Assembly: GCA_020746105.1 (NCBI GenBank)
Contig: CM036620.1
Span: 40,823,206 to 40,887,205 of the forward strand
DNA length: 64,000 nucleotides
Source of the DNA: Trogon surrucura
Taxonomy: Eukaryota > Chordata > Aves > Trogoniformes > Trogonidae
Direction of reading: 5' to 3'
The notes under the pieces were generated by a model, which made no database searches, had not been told where the DNA came from, and saw only the letters and a program-made list of their open reading frames with translations. Shown here one piece after another: positions 50,201-61,099 of this stretch (positions within the stretch are counted from its first letter, which is position 1; every line of letters starts with the position of its first letter). The translations under genes were made by a program, and so were the position numbers.

Positions 50201-53200
50201 TACCTAGCTAATACAAAATATCTTAGAATTGCTCTTATTTTACATCATTATTTTTTATTCATATTAATGTGTAGCTGAGTATTAACATTTATAAAGCTTA
50301 AAAAGTAATAATTTTAAAGAACAGAACAGTTTTCACTTTTGGAAATTAATTTAAGGCTTCACTAAAAACTGATGTATATGGTGCTTGGTATTTTAAAATA
50401 TACTTGTGAATAGGGAAGAATAGTCTTTTCTTTATGAAGCTAGTTTTGGAGTGATGCTTTAACAAAAGAGTGATTTACGTACTTCATCTCAGTTAAGATA
50501 CTTTATACTGAATGATGCTTTTCATTGGCATATAGAAGTATTTATCTAAAATCAAAGATGCTGACTGTCCCCAGGACACTTGATTATAGTCTTAAATCTT
50601 TGTGAAACGGCTTTGCTTGTATGACTTCTTTTCTGAAGTGGGAATTTCCCCCTCGCTGCAGTATGCCTATGATATCTGCATACAGCAGCAAGGAAACTTA
50701 ATGACTGGCACTCTACATAAACAACTAGCTATTTCAGTTAATGAAATAGACTTCTTGAAATGCTTCTTCAGTTGCAGCTAGGTCGAAGAAATTGCTGTTA
50801 TGTAAGGTATGCCAGAACTAAAAGTGTTCCTGTAGTAAGCTGCATGCTCTCACAGTCACATTACGTTTCTGATTCTCTCAGCAATAATTGTAAAGCTCAT
50901 GCTTTTGGCTCCACCGTGGAGCTACCAATTGTAACTGCAACTGCACTGTTGACACTCATCTTACGGCTTGAATCTTAAATGTCTTTATATTACTACCTCT
51001 AGCCTACCTATTTGCAGGACAATTTCAGACAGCCATAAGACATTTTAAAAGCATGTGATGTTTTATCAAGACACAGTTAGGGAGAGTAGAAAGATTGCTA
51101 AGCTATCAAAAGTAATAATTTGCAAGATAATGCATTTTTGAGGCTTTACTTAGAAATACAAACATGACAAAATATTTTTAATTTCTCAGTGAACAAGCTG
51201 GTTAAGTACCTTCCTATTCATCAAAGAGCTCTAACTTTCTGAAGTTCTTTAGCTTCATCATAATTCTCCTGTGCTTAAGAACTTTTGGTACAATGTGCCT
51301 TCTCGTCTCAAAACTGCAGAATTTTGGTCTGCTTTGGTGAAGCTATTCAATGTTGTTTCCATCTGGAAAACTGTTATATGCCACTTATTTCATATTTCAT
51401 ACTGTGTCACTTCTGCACTAGCCTTAGCTTTTAAATTCCGTTGCTGTCTTCCACAAAAGGATCTTTCCTCACACACCTGTAAGGAAAAAAAAGTCTTAAA
51501 AAACTCAAAAAAACTCAAACTAAATGCAGTTTGAAATATAACAAAATGATGACGTATGTGACACATGTCACATAATACTCATCTCTTGGTGTTCCATCAA
51601 ATAAGGACATAGCAGGGCTCACGCTGTTAGATTCACTGTGTTTTAGGCAAAGGTAGTTGAAATAGCAGTTATTAGTTTTAGGACATGCTTTGTGTGTATT
51701 GGGAAGCTTCATCAATCCTTCTATCTGATACAGATTGCTCAGTGTGGACTAATCAGGGAAGACGACTAAGCAAGCCTGTCCAGAGTCACCGTATTTTGAA
51801 ATAGATTCCTCTGTTCCCAAATAATGACAACTTATTAATGAGTCACTTTATGAATTTTCTTTTTTATTCCCCAGAATTTTAAGTATTCTGTGACTATGCC
51901 ATATTAATAAATAAAATAAATGTGTGCAAAAATCCAGTTCTGCCTTTCTTCAGGTACCCTCTTTATAATGTAGGCTCTCTGAAACTTACTGACACGGAAA
52001 ATTCTGCTTGACGTCTGCAGAGCTTTGGCCAGCCAAAACACCTGGCATCCCAGACAGGAAAAAACAGAGTCTGAGGCCTTCTTAATCCAGGAACTTTATG
52101 GAGTGGATTCCCCATAAAAGCAGAATTTTCATATGTTTGAGCTTATTATGATGTATACTGAGGAACTGTCTTTTGACTTACTGTCAATGTCCTTGTACAG
52201 TTGCACTAATCAAAACTACACAAGCTGTGTTCACAGCATGCTCCCTTCAAAAATAAGCAAATAAAAAATCTGAGGATCTATTACGTCTTCCATTTTTGGA
52301 CCTTTGCTCTGTGTCAGCTGGAGAAAAATATAGTGAACTTATGTGACTCAGTACATAGTGGGTGACCCAACACATAGAAGCAGCTTTATTGCTTCCTTTA
52401 AAAGGCACTCTGACCCAATTCCAGCTTGGTTTCAATAAGATTTCAGCTGGGCAAAAACAACATCTCTCTTTCTGTATTTTGCCTGCTTCATGCCCTGTTC
52501 TTTTCCTTTAGCAGCTGACTTGTAAAAGAGATGAAGCCATCAGCAGTTTGAATCATAAGCATTTTAAAAAGGATCCAGTTTTGAAATACTAATTCTTGAA
52601 GGAAGTAGACAATTGGAAACCCAGGGAAGACAATGCTTCTTAAGCTTCCCTTCTGAAGAAGGGAAATACCCAATTTTGAAAGTTTCAGACTTCTTCATAA
52701 AACTGATTAAGAAAGGATGGGAGAAGAGCATTAGTCAAATGAGCTAAACAAGTCAGTCAAGACCCTCAGGCTGGAAGGGGCCCCCAGATCTATCAAGCAA
52801 GCTTTCTGCACATAGCCACAATACATTTTCCTAATCATAAAATTGTAAGATCCTTTTGAAAAAAAAAAAAAAGTTGCTTTCTCCTAATACTTTATGAACT
52901 TCTAATTTACTAGTTAAAATTTCATTCCAAATTTTCACTATTTTATTTCTTTCCTGGACAGTTTGTGTGTGATCTTGTCCTAAACTATGCTAAATGAAGT
53001 TTTGCTTTTATTCTTCTAGCCCTCAAGGTCATCTAGCTCTTCCTATATAACATTCTAATCTTCTCCTTCATTGCCGATGACTCTTAAAATGTCATTAGCA
53101 TGTATCTACTTTTGGGCTGAGAGCACTAGCATAATATTCAATAGCATTTTTCCCCAAGACTGATACTTGACCAGCCTCTACGAGAGCTGAATTTTACATA

Positions 53201-53738
53201 GTGAAGATGGTTGTGGTTTTTTTAGAAATCTAAAATGTATATCTAAATTATAATCTGAAATAGTGCATACTCCCTAAAGACATATTTCTCAGTCAGCTTG
53301 ACTGAGTACAGTCAGAGTTTGAGAATGGAGTTGAAAGAAAAACAAAATACCAAATAACTCATGCCAATAATGAAAAGTACTTCTAAATAGAGGTCTATAT
53401 GCAGATGGCCTCCCTTTTCTTTCATAATAATATTTAATATAGGACATGGGTTAACTTTTTTCACTGAACAGAACGTCGAGAGACTAGAGGAAATTTTTCA
53501 GACTGAAATTCAAATTAGCTTCTGCTAGGAATAATGTTTTGACTAATATGAGGCTGACCAAACTGACTTAGTGCTGTGTTATTAATTGCAAAATTAACTA
53601 AGCTTGGCTGAGGTCCTTCCTCTTCTCAAGAATTTTATCCCATAGTTTTCTACACTGACAAAATAAGCCTGTTACCAAATAGATAGGTGTAGTCTTTCTG
53701 AAAATTAGGTCATATAGATGTGCCTCTATAACTGTATT
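47236..53738. other. Gene-free stretch
   Basis: No supported gene. A segment at about 52.76-53.2 kb (GGCTGGAAGGGGCCC, later CCCTCAAGGTCATCTAG) hints at further very old CR1-lineage sequence on the minus strand, but it is too degraded to call separately. Confidence 0.5.
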
Positions 53739-54076
53739 TCATAGAATCATAGAATCATAGAATGTTAGGGATTGGAAGGGACCTCGAAAGATCATCAAGT
53801 CCAATCCCCCTGCCAGAGCAGGAACGCCTAGATTATGCTACATAGGAACGTGTCCAGGCGGGTCTTGAATGTCTCCAGAGAAGGAGACTCCACAACCTCT
53901 CTGGGCAGCCTGTTCCAGGGCTCCGTCACCCTCACTGAGAAGAAGTTTCTTCTCGAGTTTAAGTGGAACCTCTTATGTTCCAGTTTCAGCCCATTACCCC
54001 TTGTCCTATCATTGTTTGTCACCGAGAAGAGCCTGGCTCCATCCTTGTGACACTCACCCTTGATATATTTGTAAAT
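53739..54076 (-). mobile_element. Young CR1 LINE 3' fragment
   Basis: This aligns end to end with the 3' 340 bases of the copy at 40.92-41.27 kb, with only about a dozen differences. They include a G-to-A (CTCCCTGGG versus CTCTCTGGG) and changes around 53822, 53834 and 54011. It ends in the same ATAGAATCATAGAATC units at 53739-53760 and is cut off at the 5' side at about 54076 (TTGATATATTTGTAAA). It carries the last roughly 60 codons of ORF2, read on the minus strand from 54022 to the stop at 53828 (including [17 protein letters not shown] and [11 protein letters not shown]). Severe 5' truncation is typical for CR1. Confidence 0.95.
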
Positions 54077-57000
54077 TTATGCAATTACATTTGCTAAACC
54101 TACAATGAAAACCACTCATAGCAGTAAAAGCATGTTTCCTACATGCTGCCTGCGAGCATGTCCTCCAAAGCATGCTTCATTGTTAAGATATTAGGATACT
54201 TTTGAAGAAGATGTTCAAACAAGTGTACTTAAGCAGATTTTAAAGTGCGGGTGCATAAATGTGGTCAACAAGTGTGTATTAAAGGCTGTTAGAACCCCAA
54301 ATAAGCAAGGGCTATTGCAAAATTCAGAAGAATCTTTCTCATAAAAACAGCATTTTTTTTTGTTGCAAAACAGATTTATGTTTCATAGTGAAGATAGGTC
54401 CTTAGCTGCAAAGACCCAAGTCAACAATTACCTGGTAACAGCTAGAAGTAGGGTGGTTGACTCATGCACAATGGCAGTTCCATCTTCACTCAAAACCAGA
54501 CATAAGCAGAGCTCAGAAAACTCTTGAAACACTGTGGGGAATTTCCCCCCTTTTTCATCGGCAAAATACGTGCCTTTTTGCAAGACAGAAGAGTATATGT
54601 CGTTGTTATTCACGGAAATTGTCAGCCTTTTTAACTGCTGAGAAACATGAAAAGTGACTGACAGATGGAGCCCACTGTCTTGGCAAGGAAGTTCTCTGCT
54701 AGCAGAATACCATGGTATGAGACCTGAAAGAAAGATGACAGTTGAACTTGTTCTTCTACATAAACATCATCCGAAACGTGGAAGTAGCCTGAGATGCGAT
54801 GATATTAACTCCTATTTATATAGCCTGATACTGTCTTCAGTCTTACCCTTACCTTCAGTCTTACCATGTAAGTTAGGCTTGATATCACTAATGGAAGCTA
54901 CTCTAGTGGCTTCCCAGATGCTGGGAAGCATGTAGCTGTGGTGTGATATCTTGAGAACATGAGCTTGAAGATTCTTAAAAAAACTTCAAACTCCCTGCCT
55001 ACTGATGAGGTGTTGAAACTGTGCTGACTCTTTATCTTGGTAAGCACGTCGTACGATACATTTGCACATGCCTATTCTATGCTCTTCAGGTCAGGAACAT
55101 GTATCAGAGTAATTAGCTCTGACATTACCCATCTACATTCAAGATGTGCCAATGTCCTCAATGCATAGTCACTTAAAGCATGGGAAGAACAAAAATGGAA
55201 ACCACTGCTCAGCTAAACATACGTGGGGAAGAGCACAGGGAGACAGGAAATGAAGGGTGATGGCCTTTCTGATGGCGGAGGGAAAAAAATGAGAAAGAAA
55301 ATTCATTCTGGGCTAATCAAAAGCACTGTCTTTGAGCTTTGTTTAAAAAGTTGTTAAGGGGGTTTTTCTATTTCAAATTTAAAAAGTTTCGTTACCGTAT
55401 TCATATTTTACTTTATTTGTGTTTAGATTTTTTTTGGTGTTATTTAGCTTTTAACTAATTCATTTGCTTCCACATCAATTCAAATTCTGTTTTTTTTTTT
55501 TCACTTAGTAGAATGCATTACAGCAGAAAGCTTCTTCCTAATATTTTTCTCTCTCCTTTAGTATTTATAAAATTGCAGATGCATGTACCTGGAAAAATTC
55601 TAGAGCATTCAGGATCTACTACTCAACAGACTTCATTAATCACTTCATAAAGAGCTCTTAGCGTTAGCTATTCTTAAATTTATCACCAACTTCAAGCTGG
55701 AAGTTCTTTGAAAATCCATTTGGCTCTATTCTTAGTTATTTTTTATCCTTGAACATGGAATGATCCTCTTGATATCATATTAAGAGATTAAAATTAGCTC
55801 CCCAAGGTGTGGAAGGCCCTCTATATCCTAGCTACAGGTTTTTTTCCTCTAAATAAAGGGGGGAGGAGGGGATTCTAAGTTACATTTGCTAAAATTGGCA
55901 ATTACCATGGAACAACATTTCTGTTTCAGAGTGTTAGCTTTTCCTTTTTTTTTTTTTTTTTAAAAAAAAAAGGTTGTCAAGCCACACAGGCAAGTACTCT
56001 TTTACTTCCTTAGCCTGATTCACCTCTCATTTATTGTACACTGCTGTAGCTAAAATGAAGCTGTTCTCGTTCTCACTTTAAGGAAACACTTCAAGCCAGA
56101 TACATGTGCTCAGAAGCTCTAACTCTCAAGTGAAAGGGCAGGACAGAATGCTTATTGATTCACATTCCAGCAGCAGAGGATGTTATTGGCTTTACCCATG
56201 TACATTTCAGTGTTGTCTAAAGACTATCAGCCCTAAAGTTAAGTTACTGCAGTTCCAGCACCTGGTGCTGCTTCTGATAATGTGGAGGCAGAAAGATTTA
56301 GAAGCATACAGTATTTGGGGTATTTTGAAACAATAGGTTGTGGATATTTCCAACCCATAAATTGCCAACTGTCACTAATAGAAAGATAAACATAGTCATG
56401 GAGATGTGCACAGATTTTTTAAAATTGTCCCTGCCCTCTGTTCCCTAAGTTATTATCTTGTCTTTTATTCAGGGTATGAGGAGGAGAAAAAAAACCCAAA
56501 ACAACAAGAATCAAGCCAAATGAAAAAAACCAAAACCCTCAGTTTCTTTACATTCAGTGTCACTTATTGATGCAACACTTCTTTACATCTGAGAGTCATT
56601 AATACTTTATTTTCTCACCTATGTACTAATATGAAACTATTGGAATTATAAGTTTTAGCTCACAATTTTCAATATGCTTTTGAAGAAACTCTTTGATTAG
56701 TTTTATCTTTATTTCCTTCATAATGTTCAGTGATGTCTGTATTTCTTGTGTTTGATCCTATAATGTATTCTGAGTCCTACTGCTGAATATCCTATGAGCC
56801 TGAATGAAGCCTGAGATTGAAAAGACAGCTTGTGATGTCGGAATTGTAATAGCCAAAAAAATCTTCCAGTTCTCATGATGGCTATTTTGAAATATGGATA
56901 GCAACTTCCATGGAAAATATGAAATATCTAGTTAGTAAGACTGTAGATCAATCTGACAGTAACTACCGTTTTTTTAATAAGCATTTTTCTGAGTGGTATT

Positions 57001-59059
57001 CTAGTTCTCTATGATTTTGCTTTGATTGGCTTATCTCTAGTCTTCAACACCTGCCTGTAAAATGTCAAATATATTAATCATTAAAAAGCAGAAAAAAACT
57101 CTTACTAATACTCCCTAGAAAAAATACTTTTTAGTATAAAGTATTTATCGTGAGCCTTGTTTCTCTCAGCATTTATTCTCTTACTTGAATATGGTGGAAT
57201 CAATATTGCAAGTCACATTCATACAGCTCATCAGAAATCCTGGATTTGATTATAATTTTAAATAAAATGACATTTTCTCCTTAATGATAGAGCAATATGT
57301 AGTCATTAAAATCCAGGTTATGTAATTACCGGGTGTCACCCCAGAATATATAAAACCATCATGTTGCCTTGCATGGCATCTGTGATGCATTTCTACAGTA
57401 CGCTATGGAAATCAGTGCAGTAATGTAGTATAAACATGTTGCTTCTTACTTGCTTCATGTTTTTATATATATTTATGCTAGAGATTTGCACTCACAGAAT
57501 GGGAGCTATCAGCATTTTTGGTCTTCATTTAAATTCTCTTTGACAGATTCCTCATCTTCAAATTTGAAGGAAGTATCGGTACAGCATTTGTCCTAGGTAT
57601 AATTCACAGAAAGTAATAGTCAGCTGTTGTTGAATTAGGGAAATGCTACACGTTATTAGCGCTGAACTGTTAGCAGCAAGCCAGCATTTGAGTCTGCTCA
57701 CTTTTCAGGCTGGTATCTTGATCTCTGACATAATGAGGAGAGGAAAAGGTACAGGCCACCACTGTGTTTGAAGCGGCATGAAGTCTCTGTGAAAGCCACT
57801 GGAGCAACTTTCTTCAGACTGTGAGGAGGTGCACGGTGCCCTAGGGAACAGCAGGGAGGCACAGGAAGAGCCTGGGGCGTGCGATGGTGGCCAGGAGCAC
57901 TTGGAGGTCAACAGAGATATGCAACCTGTTGCCATCTCATCTGTTCATCCTGTTATTATGGTTGACTGAAACGAAGGATTCCCAGTGCTGGACCTGGGAC
58001 TGGATTTGGGAAGAACTGCTTGGAGGAGCCCAAAACAAAACTGAAGGCAAATGAGCTACTAAGTAGTGTGCAGCTCCCTCTAGCCCATTCTCCTCTCCTA
58101 TTCATCAATGTAGACATCTCCAAAGTTTGTTGGCGATGCCTCTAGTGAGAAATCAGAACTGAAGGTGACATCTGCTACCTTTTGATATATTCTGCACATT
58201 TTACAGATTTGGTGAGATGAGATTTTAAGGAAGATTTCCAGAATGTACTGTGTTATTTCCAGTAATATAATCTTATTTTAGATCCAACCTGAATCAGGTT
58301 GCGTGGTAAGAGTGTGAAGGCCCTATGTATTCTCAGACATAGGAAACTCTTGGATGTGAAAAGAGTAATGTTGATGTGAGGCCTCTCTAGATACCTGGAA
58401 AATGTATACTGAACTTTCTGAAATGGGCCAGAAAGGAGACCTAAAAGGAGGGCTGAGCTTCAAAAAAGCTGAATGCTTTTCCTAGCTAACACAGAGTTGA
58501 GTTTGTTCTGTTCTTGTAAAGCTAATGTATTCTTTGATTTTATTGAAAAAGACGTTCTAAAAGAGGATAACTTTTTTTTTTCATTCAACTTCCTGCAAAT
58601 GCCATGTTCCTGCACCATATTTAGGTCCAAATTACTGTGGAGTTTTGTGAAAGGAAAAATGAGCAACTATTTTTCCTGACATCAGTGTTTTATGATTACT
58701 GAGCTATTTAGAAATATTTGACATTGTACTGATTTTCTCTCTCAAAATAAACTTTTCTGATTACCCTTACATTTCAGTGATTTCTTTTGTGCAGTTGTGA
58801 ATCTGCAGCTTGTGAGGTAACTGGCAAAAAGTCTGATCCATCAGCATTTTTGTTTGCTTTCTTGAGTTTGTAGAGGCACAGCAACAATCAAGAAGCAATC
58901 ATCCATCATCCAACTAGTCAAACAGAATAGAGATTTGAAAGTGGAAATAATGCATGCTGTTAGCTTTACTCATTTAAGTTCTGTGTGACTTTTACCGGAG
59001 CAATAGTTTTTCTTTGGCATTTATACCAAATTTTATAATTCTGGAACATGAGTTACATA
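54077..59059. other. Gene-free stretch
   Basis: No supported gene. A T17A10 block lies at 55945-55971. Open frames (up to 93 codons) have no recognisable motifs. The left border of the retroviral insertion is at its end. Confidence 0.6.
55945..55971. repeat. T17A10 homopolymer junction
   Basis: An uninterrupted T run followed directly by an A run, giving a 20-bp perfect palindrome at its centre. Confidence 0.9.
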
Positions 59060-59065
59060 ATTTTC
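59060..59065. repeat. Left 6-bp target-site duplication
   Basis: ATTTTC immediately before the 5' LTR, identical to 61651-61656 after the 3' LTR. Six-base duplications are characteristic of alpharetroviral integrases. Confidence 0.93.
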
Positions 59066-59467
59066 TGTAGAGGAATTTCTTGTGGAGCAGAGGTGCGGTA
59101 TAACTTTAAAAGCGTGGACAACCCAGCGTAGGCCTAAACGGAGGCTCTGTCCTTGAAGCTGCCTTGGAGCGCGGGGAGGAGGAGGTTTTGTCTGTTTTGT
59201 GAGAGCTTTGCGAGATGCTTGGCGGGAGGTGCTGGCCTCGGGGGGAGAGGAGGGGGTGAGAGCCGCTTGCGTGGTGGAATGGCACTACCCAATGGAGCGC
59301 TGGCGCGTGTGGACCTGTGGCTGACCGGCTCTGTTGAGGGGCAGGCGCGGGGACACTGCTGAACTGTATATATTGAGCTGTCCGGAGCAATAAAGGGAGG
59401 ACGATCTGTAGCCATATTGGTGTGATGGTCGTTAACTTGGCCGGCTCTCCGAAGGGACCCCTCTTCA
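59066..59467 (+). repeat. 5' LTR (402 bp)
   Basis: The LTR begins TGTAGAGG and ends CTTCA. A CCAAT box is at 59289-59293, a TATATA box at 59367-59372 and AATAAA at 59389-59394. With transcription starting about 25-30 bases after the TATA box, U3 is roughly 59066-59395, R is short (about 20 bases) and U5 runs to 59467. The signal AATAAA therefore falls at the U3/R edge, as in alpharetroviruses. U3 is strongly GC-rich compared with the host flanks. It differs from the 3' LTR only at 59238 (T versus C) and 59413 (C versus T). Confidence 0.95.
59289..59394 (+). promoter_or_regulatory. LTR core promoter and poly(A) signal
   Basis: CCAAT at 59289-59293, TATATA at 59367-59372 and AATAAA at 59389-59394 lie in that order within about 105 bases. 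The same set recurs in the 3' LTR at 61472, 61550 and 61572, where the AATAAA would end transcripts. Confidence 0.75.
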
Positions 59468-59469
59468 TC

Positions 59470-59487
59470 TGGCGCCTGAACAAGGGA
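59470..59487 (+). promoter_or_regulatory. Primer-binding site, tRNA-Lys-like
   Basis: TGGCGCCTGAACAAGGGA starts two bases after the LTR end. TGGCGCC followed by GAACA and GGGAC resembles a tRNA-Lys3 type site with one substitution and one extra A. Classical alpharetroviruses use tRNA-Trp, so the primer choice differs from the LTR relationship. Another tRNA cannot be excluded. Confidence 0.7.
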
Positions 59488-59493
59488 CCCTCT

Positions 59494-59628
59494 ATGGACG
59501 CTTAAATGCGGATTGCTTAAATGTGGGAAGACTCCGAAGCATCGGACGTGAGCCGATTTGGGAGCCGGAGAGCTGGAGGCAGGAGAGTTCCAGGTGTGAC
59601 CAAAAGGGCACCGGAGACCAGAGCTTGA
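59494..59628 (+). promoter_or_regulatory. Three abutting upstream ORFs in the leader
   Basis: Three ATG-started ORFs lie between the primer-binding site and the gag ATG: 59494-59505 (3 codons plus stop), 59506-59520 (4 codons plus stop) and 59521-59628 (35 codons plus stop). Each stop codon is directly followed by the next ATG, with no gap. Leader uORFs are known in alpharetroviruses, where they affect translation and packaging. That role here is inference. Confidence 0.65.
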
Positions 59629-59648
59629 GCAGCCGATCAAGCCCCTGC

Positions 59649-59658
59649 CAAGGTAAGA
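59649..59658 (+). promoter_or_regulatory. Major 5' splice donor
   Basis: CAAG/GTAAGA, with the intron starting at 59653, eleven bases before the gag-like ATG. It is a near-perfect consensus donor, suited to producing a spliced env-type message with the acceptor at 60750-60751. Confidence 0.7.
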
Positions 59659-59663
59659 CCGCG

Positions 59664-60101
59664 ATGGAAACGGACGCGGCAACTCGCCTCCTTAGTATAC
59701 TCTCTAAGAGAGGAGGAAAAGTAAAGGAGCGAGACGTATTAGCCCCATGGGCTCGGAAACGGGAGAAAATGAACGACCCGCCATTAATCTTTAGTTCCAT
59801 GGAATGGCGTGAAGTAGGAAATCTATTGTGGGACTGTACTCTAGAGGGAGGAAAAGAAGGAAAGGAAGCGAAAGAACTAGGAACAGTTTGGAAAACCATT
59901 ATACGCACTCTAGAAATCATGCAAGCAGAAAAGAAAGTTGCTGTGGCAGCGATCGAAGCGTTGGGGGGAGGGCAGGAAAGGAAAAAGGCAAAGGAAGAAA
60001 CTCCCTGCTCGTCCCGACTGGGTGGAAGAAAAAAAAAAAAAAAAAAGAAAAAGGAGAAACTGCACTGCGTTGCAGAATTAAGACTTTCGTCCTTGAGCTG
60101 A
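59664..60101 (+). pseudogene. gag matrix-like remnant
   Basis: A 145-codon frame from the first ATG after the splice donor. Codons 1-120 or so look like an intact N-terminal Gag matrix region: a short helical start (METDAATRLLSILSKRGG), a Trp-containing loop (LAPWARKREK), the segment MEWREVGNLLWDC, then a long charged helix (VWKTIIRTLEIMQAEKKVAVAAIEAL). Position 2 is Glu, so there is no myristoylation site, as in alpharetroviral matrix. From codon 122 the frame runs into an A18 tract (poly-Lys) and unrelated sequence, then stops. It would be a truncated matrix-like peptide at most. The start at 59664 is chosen because the upstream in-frame stretch lacks an ATG. The retroviral assignment rests on position and pattern, not on a search. 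Confidence 0.75.
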
Positions 60102-60328
60102 GCTCTTTTCTAAACAAGTGCATAACTCTTGCTTGCTAATTATGAAAAGAGACCCTGACCAGCCAGGTACAGCTCATGTTGAGAGCTTGTCCGTGAGAAT
60201 GAAGATAAGACGCTTCTTGTACACCAGATGTGCATGGGAGTGAACGGGAGAGTATGATCAAAACAGACCTGGGAAATTCTGCTCTCCCTGTGTGATAACA
60301 GCGTGATTGAAGTAATACTTGAGCTAAT
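60053..60328 (+). other. Foreign-looking insert between A-tracts in gag
   Basis: About 276 bases lie between an A18GA5 tract (60029-60052) and an A22G11 tract (60329-60361). No frame stays open across it and it shows no gag-like pattern, yet gag-like coding resumes after it (60371). It ends in GAGCTAATAAAA running into the A22 tract, as a polyadenylated RNA would. It may be cellular or other RNA captured during reverse transcription. It might instead be a diverged retroviral segment. Confidence 0.45.
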
Positions 60329-60361
60329 AAAAAAAAAAAAAAAAAAAAAAGGGGGGGGGGG
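60329..60361. repeat. A22G11 homopolymer junction
   Basis: Twenty-two A directly followed by eleven G, then AAGAAGGAAG. It sits at the right edge of the insert inside gag. Confidence 0.95.
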
Positions 60362-60370
60362 AAGAAGGAA

Positions 60371-60520
60371 GATCAGGATGAACCCCTGAAAGAGATGCTG
60401 AACAAACTCGCTGAATTATCAACTAGACAGCAAGAAATAGAAGAAACCCTTAAACCAGTTCAGCTCCCCCATTACCATCAGCTCCCTCACTCAAGCTTGA
60501 TTTTCAAGCTTGAACCATAA
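60371..60520 (+). pseudogene. gag middle-region remnant
   Basis: A frame of 49 codons without an ATG start. It begins DQDEPLKEMLNKLAELSTRQ, continues with a heptad-like, Gln/Glu-rich helix, then a Pro/His-rich tail, and stops at 60518-60520. The composition and position between matrix-like and capsid-like pieces fit a Gag linker domain. The next piece is in another frame, so a frameshift separates them. Confidence 0.6.
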
Positions 60521-60522
60521 AG

Positions 60523-60660
60523 GATCCTTTGCAACAGCGATGGAGCGGTGTCATCAGAGACGCTATAACAGAGGGAGATTGGGAAGCAGCCAGTTCGATT
60601 GCGTGTCCTGTTATTATTAATAATGGACAAGGGACCCGGGAACCGCATGATCCTGCATGA
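60523..60660 (+). pseudogene. gag capsid N-terminal remnant
   Basis: Forty-five codons from 60523 to a TGA at 60658-60660, shifted relative to the preceding piece. It contains an early Trp (QQRWSGVIRDAI) and the motif EGDWEAASSIACPV, resembling the N-terminal helical region of retroviral capsids. The rest of capsid, nucleocapsid and all of pol are missing. The sequence moves directly toward the env region within about 90 bases, marking the large internal deletion. Confidence 0.6.
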
Positions 60661-60727
60661 TGTGGCTGTGCAGCATCCTGTCACTTCAACAGCACAGCAG
60701 CAACACGACTGTGCACTGGGCCCGTCT

Positions 60728-60751
60728 GTTGAACCCCTCTGTTTTGCCCAG
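60728..60751 (+). promoter_or_regulatory. Putative env 3' splice acceptor
   Basis: The pyrimidine-rich tract CCCCTCTGTTTTGCCCAG ends at AG 60750-60751, just before the env-like frame. With the donor at 59652/59653 it would remove a roughly 1.1-kb intron containing gag. Confidence 0.55.
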
Positions 60752-60759
60752 TGACGTGA

Positions 60760-60945
60760 TGGGACCCTGAGGTACCGATTACCAACGACGACATGGGTTG
60801 GACTGGCAGAAGATGCTTACAGCTGATGGCAGAGCAATTATGGGAAAATGTGACTGTTCTCAATGTTACCTGTTGTATTAATATGTATCCTCTTTGTGTG
60901 ACTAACGATGAAGCTTATATTGGTTGTGTAATCAAAGCCACATAG
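60760..60945 (+). pseudogene. env surface-subunit-like remnant
   Basis: Sixty-one open codons to a TAG at 60943-60945, with an internal ATG at 60793 giving 50 codons. It has two N-glycosylation sequons (both NVT, in ENVTVLNVTCC) and five cysteines (YPLCVTNDEAYIGC includes two), the hallmarks of a retroviral surface glycoprotein fragment. No signal peptide is seen and neither end of the subunit is present, so it cannot make a working receptor-binding protein. The env assignment relies on location, glycosylation and cysteine pattern, and on the membrane anchor downstream. Confidence 0.55.
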
Positions 60946-61099
60946 TAGGTGTTAAGGTTTATGTACTAACCAGCAGAGTGATCTTTCTTTAGCTAAAAGC
61001 AAGGCAGGGAAACCAGCTGCCTTTTGCTTTGTTAGAAGTGTGTGATTAAGGATCAAAGTATGATTTAGGGTGATGGGTGTGAGAACTTTGACAGGATGA
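60946..61099 (+). other. Internal ERV sequence without open frame
   Basis: Multiple stops in all forward frames. It presumably bridges the surface-like and transmembrane-like env remnants after deletion and decay. Confidence 0.5.

Noticed and set aside
59134..59682. 182-codon open frame on the minus strand across the 5' LTR and leader
   Set aside because: It lies antisense to LTR and leader sequence, has low-complexity Ser/Pro/Arg composition, and arises from high GC content; a shorter version recurs in the other LTR.
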